From JAJYTI01 sp035302145 (GTDB lineage: Bacteria > Bacteroidota > Bacteroidia > Flavobacteriales > Flavobacteriaceae), in assembly GCA_035302145.1 (NCBI GenBank), contig DATGSX010000181.1, positions 1 through 18,524 of the forward strand: a DNA stretch of 18,524 bases, given 5' to 3'. The position numbers were made by a program, and so were the translations under genes. The stretch's first letter is position 1. Every line of letters starts with the position of its first letter. Positions 1-6,532 of this stretch are shown here, piece after piece. The notes under the pieces are model-generated. The model did no database searches and was not told the origin of the DNA. It worked only from the letters and a program-made list of their open reading frames with translations.

Positions 1-720
1 ATGTTTAAGAAATTATCCTTAGAGCTCGGTGGAAAAAATCCAAATATAATTTTTGCTGATTGTGATTTCGATAAAATGCTGAAGACCACTTTACTTTCTT
101 CTTTCTCCAATCAAGGACAAATCTGCCTGTGTGGAAGTAGAATATATGTAGAGCGAAGTATCTATTCAGAGTTCAAAGAAGCTTTTGTATCAGCTACAAA
201 GAAACTACGTGTAGGAATGCCTTCGAACGACGAAACTCAAATAGGTGCTTTGGTATCCGAAGAGCATTTGAATAAAGTATTGAGTTTTGTGCGAACAGCA
301 GAAGAGGAGGGAGGTGAAATTCTTACTGGTGGAAATAGAATAACCCATGGCGATTTTGCTACAGGCTATTTTATGGAGCCTACTATTATCGAATTAAAAT
401 CAGATGACTGCACAATAAACCGAGAAGAGGTTTTTGGACCAGTAGTCACTCTAATGCCATTCGACACCGAAAAGGAGGTACTTTCTTATGCAAATGCAAC
501 GAGATACGGACTTTCTGCAACCCTTTGGACAGAAAACCTATCTCGTGCCATGCGCTTTACAGAGGATTTACAAGCAGGAATCGTTTGGGTGAACACTTGG
601 CTCAACCGAGACTTGCGAACCCCTTTTGGTGGCGTTAAAGCAAGTGGTGTGGGAAGAGAAGGTGGTTTCTATGCCTTAGACTTCTTTACTGAGCCTAAGA
701 ATGTGTGTATTCGTTATTAA
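1..720 (+). CDS. Aldehyde dehydrogenase, 2-aminomuconate semialdehyde dehydrogenase-like, C-terminal half
   Basis: This is the last 239 residues of an NAD(P)-dependent aldehyde dehydrogenase; the N-terminal half lies before the window, and the ATG at position 1 is an internal Met, because the frame opens directly on the mid-protein motif ELGGKNP (residues 8-14), which holds the catalytic-base Glu8. The nucleophile is Cys42 in NQGQICLCGSR. EEVFGPV (142-148) and the PFGGVKASGVGREGG tail (208-222) are canonical. The segments SRIYVERSIYSEF and NTWLNRDLRTPFGG closely resemble ALDH8A1 and bacterial 2-aminomuconate 6-semialdehyde dehydrogenases. That suggests oxidation of 2-aminomuconate semialdehyde to 2-aminomuconate in kynurenine/3-hydroxyanthranilate breakdown, in the cytoplasm. 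The family-level call is certain; the substrate is inferred from resemblance, and a hydroxymuconate semialdehyde enzyme is the alternative. Family members are about 480-490 residues, so roughly half is visible. A hairpin follows 30 bases after the stop. Confidence 0.9.
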   Translation: MFKKLSLELGGKNPNIIFADCDFDKMLKTTLLSSFSNQGQICLCGSRIYVERSIYSEFKEAFVSATKKLRVGMPSNDETQIGALVSEEHLNKVLSFVRTAEEEGGEILTGGNRITHGDFATGYFMEPTIIELKSDDCTINREEVFGPVVTLMPFDTEKEVLSYANATRYGLSATLWTENLSRAMRFTEDLQAGIVWVNTWLNRDLRTPFGGVKASGVGREGGFYALDFFTEPKNVCIRY

Positions 721-751
721 CTATACATTAAATACAACATTTCTAAAAAAT

Positions 752-783
752 AAAAGCCTACGGTAAACTTATCGTGGGCTTTT
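752..783 (+). terminator. Hairpin terminator after the aldehyde dehydrogenase
   Basis: AAAAGCCTACG (752-762) pairs with CGTGGGCTTTT (773-783) around a 10-base loop, with one wobble or mismatch position, 31 bases after the stop codon. The right arm ends in T's, as usual for intrinsic terminators. It should end the aldehyde dehydrogenase transcript and insulate the genes beyond. Confidence 0.7.
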
Positions 784-1140
784 AAATTCACCTTAATTTC
801 ATTGCACAAAGTATCCTGTTTTTGAGTTACATCCAGTGCTGTTTAACAAATTTGATTCATTATATATTTTCTGCGCAACATTTTTTAAATAAACCTACCT
901 AATGACATCGGGAGACTTCGCCCAGCGTGGAAGAAATTACTTAAACTACTGAACTTTCTGGGGTAACTATTTAGAATCAAGTTTAGAATAATAATACAAT
1001 ATAATTTGAGCCCAACATCTTTAACATACCTCCAAAATAGCTAGTTCTTCACTTTAATAACTAAGTCGTTTTTTCATGTTTATTTAATATAGATTAACTA
1101 ACTTTGTGATAACTTAACAATTTAATATTAAATATTTATT
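784..1140. other. Gene-free gap of 357 bases
   Basis: I see no gene or RNA here. The region is strongly AT-rich apart from a short less AT-rich stretch near 901-960, whose longest ATG-started reading on the plus strand (from 902) is only 16 codons. It could be decayed coding DNA but cannot be identified. The right end contains the probable promoter of the lipoprotein gene (1099-1106). Confidence 0.6.
1099..1106 (+). promoter_or_regulatory. -7 promoter element for the lipoprotein-CPBP pair
   Basis: TAACTTTG matches the Bacteroidetes -7 consensus TAnnTTTG exactly and lies 34 bases before the lipoprotein ATG, giving an expected leader of about 25-30 A/T-rich bases. I cannot point to a clear -33 TTG at the usual 19-21 base spacing, so the assignment rests on the -7 match and its position. 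Confidence 0.5.
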
Positions 1141-1764
1141 ATGAAAAAATTATCAATTATCATTTTAATTTTTGGTTTAATAATTGGAGGTTGTTCAAAA
1201 GATGAAGTGATTTCAAACGGACAAGCAAATACTCTTACAACACCTGAAACAACGGAAATGTCATTTGCTTTACCAAAAAATGATGATAATTGGCAAGCTT
1301 TTGGAATAGTGGACCTAGAAAATAACGACTATATCTATATAGGGACTCCATATAATTTGCGTTACGCTTCTGGACATCCTATAAAAATATTTTCAGAAGA
1401 TAAAATAGAAGAAATCGAACAAACAGGACCAGCTTCATTTTATTTACGGTTTGAAGAGCCAGTGGAAGTTTTTATTGAAGAGTTTCATGAAGGAACAGAG
1501 GAAATTAACTTTGTTTATCAAGTGAAATCACAATATGACGAATATAATATGAATTCTTTTGATTCCTTTACAATGAGAAAAATAAAGGAAGAAAATGAAT
1601 ATGAAACTTATGGGTGGAAAAGACTTATACCTTATCTTATTCCTATAATAGTTGAAGCCTTAACTCCAGAAAACTGTACAGATCAAGCAATTCGCGGATG
1701 TGGCGTAGGTAATATAGAATCTGTAACTTCTGGTATAGGAAAATGTAGCTATACCTGTAAATAA
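1141..1764 (+). CDS. Unrecognised lipoprotein with a four-cysteine C-terminal tail
   Basis: I do not recognise the family. The 207-residue protein starts with a lipoprotein signal: MKK, a hydrophobic run, then IIGGC with Cys18 as the lipidation site. CSKDE follows and carries acidic residues near the Cys, a property associated with surface export of Bacteroidetes lipoproteins. The middle (about 40-150) is acidic and looks beta-rich. Residues 157-172 (GWKRLIPYLIPIIVEA) form a hydrophobic, possibly amphipathic helix. The last 29 residues carry all the non-lipid cysteines, Cys179, 187, 202 and 206 (spacing C-x7-C-x14-C-x3-C, then the terminal Lys), in a Gly/Ser-rich context, which suggests two disulfides outside the cytoplasm. 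The next gene, a CPBP membrane protease, starts 5 bases after the stop, so the two are probably co-transcribed. Function is unknown; a substrate or partner of the protease is one inference. Confidence 0.75.
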   Translation: MKKLSIIILIFGLIIGGCSKDEVISNGQANTLTTPETTEMSFALPKNDDNWQAFGIVDLENNDYIYIGTPYNLRYASGHPIKIFSEDKIEEIEQTGPASFYLRFEEPVEVFIEEFHEGTEEINFVYQVKSQYDEYNMNSFDSFTMRKIKEENEYETYGWKRLIPYLIPIIVEALTPENCTDQAIRGCGVGNIESVTSGIGKCSYTCK

Positions 1765-1769
1765 TATTC

Positions 1770-2708
1770 ATGAAAATAAATTTAACATCCTACCAAGAAA
1801 ACTGGTTACTAAAGTGGGGAGCTATTGGCTCCCTACTTTTAGTTTTACTACTAATAATAATACTTTCTTTTTCAATTGAAACTACCTATGCACCGTCTGC
1901 TAGTTCTCGAGGGCCTCAAGTAGTTGGCTTTATTTTATCTGGAATATTTATAATACCAATTATAGAAGAGATTTCTTTTCGAGGTGTTTTTTTGAAAAAT
2001 AAATGGTGGGCTGTTTTAGGTTTTATTCTTATGGGGCTTTATGCCACTATCCTCGTAAACCTTACCTATACAATAATATATGTTTTTTATTTAATATACT
2101 TTATTATAGGGCTTTATAAATATAAAAACAATGTCTTTTATATACGAGGTTTGTATGTATTAAACGCTTTATTATTTACTGTTGCACATATAACCGACGC
2201 TTTTGCATTCTTCAGCCTTGATATTATAGTGCGATTTGTATCAGCATTTTCTGTTGCATTGATTTGTATTTGGTTAGTAATCAATTTTAATTTACTTAGG
2301 GCAATAATTTTTCATGTTACTATGAATGGTGTTTTTTTAACTAGCCTTTTTATCACGTTACAATATCCCGATACAACTATACATATTGTAGAAAATGATG
2401 CCATGCGAATCGAATGGCAAAAAAGCAAGCTTTATCCTTTTGAAAAAGAATTTATTAATCAAAATGATACTACCAGAATATATAAAAATTATATTCTAAA
2501 GGATTTGCCATTAAATCATAAGGATAATTATGAGCAAAAAGATGAAGACCGTCCTTATAATCTTACGATTATTGTAAAAGACAGTGTTTTGCTTCGCGAT
2601 ACTAATGCCTATTCTGAGCAGGCTTATGAGTTATTGATAGAGGAAAGTTTATTGATATCAAAACCAAGTAAACACGATGAAGACGTACTTAGTTATGGAG
2701 CATTTTAA
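1770..2708 (+). CDS. CPBP-family intramembrane metalloprotease with extra C-terminal domain
   Basis: This is a 312-residue polytopic membrane protein of the CPBP (CAAX protease/bacteriocin-processing, Abi) glutamic/metallo protease family. The three diagnostic motifs are present: EExxxR as E66-E67-x3-R71, FxxxH as F136-x3-H140, and HxxxN as H182-x3-N186. Hydrophobic segments lie near 17-35, 50-65, 80-115, 128-148, 152-172 and 176-198. After the last one comes a hydrophilic tail of about 110 residues (200-312), charged and unlike most CPBP proteins, which usually end close to the last motif. The ATG lies 5 bases behind the lipoprotein stop, so the genes share a transcript and a perfect hairpin follows. 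Family members cut prenylated or leader-bearing substrates or act in bacteriocin immunity; which applies here cannot be read from the sequence. The pair looks like accessory DNA between conserved genes. Confidence 0.85.
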   Translation: MKINLTSYQENWLLKWGAIGSLLLVLLLIIILSFSIETTYAPSASSRGPQVVGFILSGIFIIPIIEEISFRGVFLKNKWWAVLGFILMGLYATILVNLTYTIIYVFYLIYFIIGLYKYKNNVFYIRGLYVLNALLFTVAHITDAFAFFSLDIIVRFVSAFSVALICIWLVINFNLLRAIIFHVTMNGVFLTSLFITLQYPDTTIHIVENDAMRIEWQKSKLYPFEKEFINQNDTTRIYKNYILKDLPLNHKDNYEQKDEDRPYNLTIIVKDSVLLRDTNAYSEQAYELLIEESLLISKPSKHDEDVLSYGAF

Positions 2709-2800
2709 ATACATTATGGTTTTACTATAGGTTAAACAAACCTATTCGAATGAAAATGAATAGTACAAAATAGTCTTCCTAGAAAATAAATACGATAGCT

Positions 2801-2830
2801 AAAGCCCTCGATAAATCTATCGAGGGCTTT
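2801..2830. terminator. Perfect bidirectional hairpin between convergent genes
   Basis: AAAGCCCTCGATA (2801-2813) is the exact reverse complement of 2818-2830, with a 4-base loop AATC. It lies between the ends of the plus-strand CPBP gene and the minus-strand MBL gene, and both arms end in T-runs when read outward, so it can serve both transcripts. Confidence 0.85.
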
Positions 2831-2846
2831 GTAAATATCTTAAATT

Positions 2847-3755
2847 TTAAATCCTCCCTTGCTCTTTCAGTTTCCAATAACGCAATAACCCACTAACCGA
2901 CATCCAACTAGGATTGGCTTTTTCGTAACGCGAAACATCATCTTCTGACACGCCAGCATCTAATAACTTTTGCTTGGTGTAAGCCATAAATTCTGGAATG
3001 ATTTTGTCAGCATCTGTACCTTTATCATAATGAGGTTTCATCCAATTTGCCCAATCGTCAAGCTCTTTTTCTAGTTTGTTTAAGTGCTCCTGTGGATTAG
3101 CTACTATTCCGTAGTGTGTAAGATATAATACCTGTGGATTTAAATTCTTCAGCTTTCTAATGGATAATTTCCAAAGGCCGACGTCAATATCTGGTGGTGG
3201 ACATGGAGGTTGTACAGGGCCATGTTTTATATGTACTCCAGCAACATCGCCAGTAAAGATGGAATTACCTAACTGGTAGGCATTATGATGTATTGCATGG
3301 CCAGGGGTGTAATGAACATTAAACGTAAGATTACCAATTTCTATAGTATCGCCATCTTCTGCTGGAATAAGCAGGTTTTCGTCTATAGGATCCATGTGTC
3401 CTCAAAGCACCTCCATTTGATCTTCGTAAATTCTCTTTGCAGAATTCCACAGTCTCTCTGGATTTTGTAAATGTGGAAGGCCTATAGGATGTACGTATAT
3501 CTTTGCTCCATTATCAGCAAACTTCCAGGCCGCTCCAGCATGGTCAAAATGAATATGGGTTAGCAATACGTGTTTTACATCTTTCCAATCGTAGCCTGCA
3601 TCGGAAATGGCTTTAGTTAAGGTTTCGAAAGTGCTTTCAGGTCCTGTTTCTATAAGGATAAGTCCATCTGTTGATTCGATTAAAAAGGATGCTATCGCAT
3701 CGGACTCATTCATAAAATGTAAATCAAGTATTTCTATGTCAGGTTGATCTTTCAT
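2847..3755 (-). pseudogene. MBL-fold metallohydrolase interrupted by an in-frame TGA
   Basis: Two open stretches in the same minus-strand frame are separated by one TGA at 3402-3404. Together they make one metallo-beta-lactamase-fold protein of 302 codons. Counted from the ATG at 3755 (MKDQPDIEIL; a frame extension up to 3848 does not look family-like), the part before the stop has THIHFDH (His67, His69, Asp71, His72). The part after it has PGHAIHH (His153), TGD (Asp170) and LTHYG (His214). The stop therefore splits the metal-ligand set, and neither the 117-residue piece nor a restart at Met121 can form the full site. The context MEVL-TGA-GHMDP fits relatives with Leu-Trp-Gly here, so TGG to TGA by one base is the simplest cause. 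Everything else is intact, so the lesion is recent, a sequencing error, or read through. Relatives hydrolyse thioesters, lactones or similar; the substrate is unknown. Confidence 0.8.
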
Positions 3756-3857
3756 GTAGTATATCGTTTTATGACAACAAGTTAATAAAGAAAACTTGGA
3801 ATGTAAATTAGTCGCATGGAAATATTCGGTGGATACTTGTTTAAGCAAGAAAATTAA

Positions 3858-4517
3858 TTACTCCTCTACTAAATCAGGATGTTTCTTTTTGAATTTATTT
3901 AGCCTTGGAATCGACACATTTTGAGTATAGGGATTGTCTGGATTGTTCTTCTCATAATCTTGGTGGTAATCTTCTGCCATCCAAAACTTCTGAAAAGGCA
4001 TTACCTGCGCTGCTACCTTGTTTGTTTCAAGCGTTTGCTCTCGCAGTTGTATTTGATAATCTATTATATCTTTCTCTTGTTGATTTTGATAAAATATTAT
4101 GGAACGATAGGATGGCCCTATATCTGGGCCTTGACCATTTATTTGTGTTACGTTTTGGGAATCAAAATATACGGTGACCAATTGGGTAAAGCTCAACACC
4201 TCTGGATCATATAACACCTCAATAGTTTCTGCATGGTCTCCATGATTCCTGTAGGTAGGATTTTTCGTAGTTCCTCCACTATACCCAGCATGTGCCTCTT
4301 TTACACCTTTTAGACTTTCATAAATAGCTTCTACACACCAAAAACAACCACTAGCAAAGTATGCTTTACGCAAACCGTTTTCATCTTCTGTTTGAACTGG
4401 TGTTAGATTTTGTTGTGCTTTTTCAGAAATATTTTTGTTTTGTTCATATCTTGATTGACAAGAGGCAGGGATGCCTAGAAGTATAAATACAAGAAGAAAT
4501 AGGCTTCGCTTTTTCAT
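3858..4517 (-). CDS. msrA: Peptide methionine sulfoxide reductase MsrA, exported
   Basis: MsrA reduces methionine-S-sulfoxide in proteins back to methionine. The 219-residue protein carries the family signature ASGCFWCVEAIYESL, with catalytic Cys58 and a second Cys61, followed by GYSGG (79-82) and NPTYR..GDHAE (86-97), all typical. The N-terminus (MKKRSLFLLVFILLGIPASC) is a signal peptide with a possible lipobox ending at Cys20, so it probably works in the periplasm or anchored to a membrane. The only cysteines are 20, 58 and 61; no C-terminal recycling Cys is present, so Cys61 or an outside thiol must resolve the sulfenic acid. It sits downstream of a strong terminator and so should have its own promoter. 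The MBL gene follows after about 100 bases, possibly in the same transcript. Confidence 0.95.
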   Translation of the reverse strand: MKKRSLFLLVFILLGIPASCQSRYEQNKNISEKAQQNLTPVQTEDENGLRKAYFASGCFWCVEAIYESLKGVKEAHAGYSGGTTKNPTYRNHGDHAETIEVLYDPEVLSFTQLVTVYFDSQNVTQINGQGPDIGPSYRSIIFYQNQQEKDIIDYQIQLREQTLETNKVAAQVMPFQKFWMAEDYHQDYEKNNPDNPYTQNVSIPRLNKFKKKHPDLVEE

Positions 4518-4548
4518 GGTAAAATGATTTTTTACTTCTAATAAGGTA

Positions 4549-4578
4549 CAAAAAAAGCTCTCAAATTAATGAGAGCTT
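4549..4578 (-). terminator. Rho-independent terminator of the Nif3-like/coiled-coil unit
   Basis: Read on the minus strand, AAGCTCTCA (4578-4570), loop TTAATT, TGAGAGCTT (4563-4555), then a run of T's: a perfect 9-bp stem with T-tract about 25 bases after the stop of the upstream gene. It is the clearest intrinsic terminator in the window. Confidence 0.9.
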
Positions 4579-4603
4579 AGTATAAATTTTAAAGAAAATG
4601 GAA

Positions 4604-5389
4604 TTAACCTTTAATCTTTTCAAATAGCTGTTCCATTTTTTCCGTTTCTTCTTTAGCCAATGCCATGTCTACTAAAATACGACCACTGTGTTCGTCAGTC
4701 ATGATCTTTTTTCTTGTAGCAATTTCCAATTGAACCTGTGGAGGAATGGTGAAGAATGAACCTCCTGAAGCTCCTCGTTCTATCGGGACTACAGCCAATC
4801 CGTTGCGTACGCTAGAACGAATTCGTGTATACGCTTTTATCAAACGATCTTCAATTTGACCTACAAATTTCTCGCGTTCTTTTAATAAAGCATCTTCTTC
4901 TTTTTGCGTCAAAGCAAGAATGCCATCTAACTCCTTTTGCTTGTGCTTTAAATGATCTTCACGAGCTTTTAAAGTTTCTTTAGCTTCTTCGATGATTTCT
5001 TTTTTCTGCTCAATCTGAGCTTTGAATTCACGAATGTGTTTATCGGCTAGTTCAATTTCTAACTCTTGATACTCTATTTCTTTTGAAATGGAGTTGTACT
5101 CACGGTTGTTACGTACATTTTCCTGTTGCTTCGTGTATTTATCAATCAGATTTTTAGCCTCTGCTTTTAGATGCTCTCTATCTGAGATGCTTTTCTTAAT
5201 AGCCTCCAAATCAGCATTCTGCTTGTCTAAACGATGGTTTAAACCTGCTACTTCATCTTCTAAGTCCTCTACTTCAAGCGGTAATTCGCCGCGCATGCTT
5301 CGGATCTCATCTATGTGAGAATCAATTAGCTGCAAGTCATAAAGGGCTCTTAGCTTTTCTTCGACCGTGATTTCTTTTTTCTTTGCCAT
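4604..5389 (-). CDS. C4-type zinc-ribbon family coiled-coil protein lacking the zinc cysteines
   Basis: The 261-residue protein has a long charged coiled coil (about 10-180), then the conserved C-terminal block NGLAVVPIERGASGGSFFTIPPQ...KKIMTDEHSGRILVD (196-241, shown abridged). This layout matches the family annotated as C4-type zinc ribbon (zf-RING_7, CT398/CdsZ-like), in which the block reads GxCGGC...CEHCGR. Here Ser208, Ser211, Asp232 and Ser235 occupy the four ligand positions, and the whole protein contains no cysteine, so it cannot bind zinc in the usual way. The fold signature is otherwise well kept, suggesting a lineage variant rather than decay. It starts 3 bases after the stop of the Nif3-like gene, so the two are co-transcribed; this pairing is common in bacteria and unexplained. 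The role is uncertain; CdsZ relatives have been linked to protein-complex and secretion functions. Confidence 0.85.
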   Translation of the reverse strand: MAKKKEITVEEKLRALYDLQLIDSHIDEIRSMRGELPLEVEDLEDEVAGLNHRLDKQNADLEAIKKSISDREHLKAEAKNLIDKYTKQQENVRNNREYNSISKEIEYQELEIELADKHIREFKAQIEQKKEIIEEAKETLKAREDHLKHKQKELDGILALTQKEEDALLKEREKFVGQIEDRLIKAYTRIRSSVRNGLAVVPIERGASGGSFFTIPPQVQLEIATRKKIMTDEHSGRILVDMALAKEETEKMEQLFEKIKG

Positions 5390-5392
5390 ATC

Positions 5393-6487
5393 TTAAAAAT
5401 AGGTAATTGGATTGGTATTAACATGTGATAAAACGATTGCAAAATTACTGATTTTTTTGCTAAGTAAAGAAACTAATAGCTCTTTTGTGAATTGTTCGCT
5501 CTCATAATGCCCTATATCAGCTAGTAAGATCTGATTATCAGCGCTATAGAAGTCGTGGTATTTTAAATCAGCAGTTATAAAAGCCTGTGCTCCAGCACGT
5601 TTTGCTGCATTAATCGCAAAGCTTCCGCTTCCTCCTAATACGGCAACACGCTGAATTGGCGTTCCCAGTAGTTTACTGTGACGGATACAATCGGTTTGCA
5701 TTTTATCTTTTACATAAGATAAAAATTCTTTTTCTGGCATAGGATCTTTCCATTCCCCCAACATTCCCATGCCCAAATGCTGGTTGGTATTTTCTAAAAC
5801 GGTAATTTCATGCGCCACTTCCTCATATGGATGTGCGGTAATCATAGCATTTAACACTTTGTTGCGCAAATGCTTACCATAGGTAACGCTTATTTGAACC
5901 TCTTCTCCTTGGTGCAATTGACCAATAGTTCCCGATGTTGGGTTACTATCTTCTCCAGGCATAAATGTCCCAACGCCTTCAAGGTTAAAACTACAGTTGC
6001 TGTAATTACCAATATTTCCTGCTCCAGCAGCAAACATTGCTTCTCTTACTTTATCTGCGTGTTCTTTAGGTACAAAAGCTACCAGCTTTTCAATAGTTTC
6101 TTTTTGTGGAATTAAGGTTTTTATTTTTTTCAGGCCTAAACGATTTAAAATGCCATGGTTTACTCCTTGCCAATTATTATCTAAGGCAGTGTGAATGGCA
6201 TAGATAGAAATATTATTCCGGATCGCTTTTAGAACAACGCGCTCCACATAAGTTTTCCCCGTAATGCTTTTTAATCCTGAAAAAATGATTGGATGAAAGC
6301 TCACAATAAGATTGCAGTTCTTTGCAATAGCTTCGTCTACAACCTCTTCTAGCGTATCTAAGGTGACAAGTATACCTGTTACTTTTTGATGTGCATCACC
6401 AACCAAAAGCCCTGTATTATCAAAGCCTTCGGCGTAGGAGAGCGGGGCAAATTCATCCAAAATATCCATTACGTCTTGAACGTACAT
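5393..6487 (-). CDS. Nif3-like dinuclear metal-centre hexameric protein
   Basis: The 364-residue protein belongs to the Nif3/YbgI/DUF34 family, toroidal hexamers with a two-metal site per subunit. Recognisable are NTGLLVGD (24-31), SFHPIIFSGLKSI (63-75, His65), IHTALDN (98-104, His99 and Asp103) and the C-terminal GHYESE (326-331, His327 and Glu331). These supply the expected metal ligands; the first His of the usual HH pair is Phe64. The length exceeds the ~250-residue short form because residues about 125-235 form the inserted PII/CutA-like domain seen in long Nif3 proteins (MITAHPYEEVAHEI is typical). It is first in a two-gene minus-strand unit. The biochemical role is not settled; a GTP-cyclohydrolase-like activity and metal-dependent cofactor repair have been proposed for the family. 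Confidence 0.92.
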   Translation of the reverse strand: MYVQDVMDILDEFAPLSYAEGFDNTGLLVGDAHQKVTGILVTLDTLEEVVDEAIAKNCNLIVSFHPIIFSGLKSITGKTYVERVVLKAIRNNISIYAIHTALDNNWQGVNHGILNRLGLKKIKTLIPQKETIEKLVAFVPKEHADKVREAMFAAGAGNIGNYSNCSFNLEGVGTFMPGEDSNPTSGTIGQLHQGEEVQISVTYGKHLRNKVLNAMITAHPYEEVAHEITVLENTNQHLGMGMLGEWKDPMPEKEFLSYVKDKMQTDCIRHSKLLGTPIQRVAVLGGSGSFAINAAKRAGAQAFITADLKYHDFYSADNQILLADIGHYESEQFTKELLVSLLSKKISNFAIVLSHVNTNPITYF

Positions 6488-6532
6488 ATAAAACTATTTT
6501 AAAGTAAAGATAAAAAACTATATTTTCGTTAA
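6488..6532. promoter_or_regulatory. Compact divergent promoter region, Nif3-like gene and lpxK
   Basis: Forty-five A/T-rich bases separate two divergent starts. Leftward, TATCTTTA (minus strand, 6512-6505) is one mismatch from TAnnTTTG and would give a leader of about 10-15 bases. Rightward, TATTTTCG (6521-6528) is one mismatch away and ends only 4 bases before the lpxK ATG, implying a leaderless or almost leaderless message if it is used. No clear -33 elements are visible. Confidence 0.35.

Noticed and set aside
1..3. ATG at position 1 as a true start of a short dehydrogenase
   Set aside because: The frame begins in the middle of the ALDH fold at the catalytic ELGGK motif; the first half lies outside the window.
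1141..2708. A complete bacteriocin or anti-phage system
   Set aside because: Only a lipoprotein and a CPBP protease are present; no transporter, nuclease, toxin or modification enzyme is next to them, so I claim only a two-gene pair.
3402..3404. TGA read as Trp, i.e. an altered genetic code
   Set aside because: TGA is the proper stop of the glycosyltransferase (9704-9706) and of the aminotransferase (12202-12204), both at the family's normal end, so it is a stop in this organism.
3756..3848. Start of the MBL gene at 3848
   Set aside because: The 31 extra residues are Cys/His-rich and unlike the family; the Met at 3755 begins the recognisable domain, and the extra stretch nearly abuts msrA.
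3905..4214. Plus-strand frames opposite msrA
   Set aside because: They are shadows of msrA with no protein-like features.
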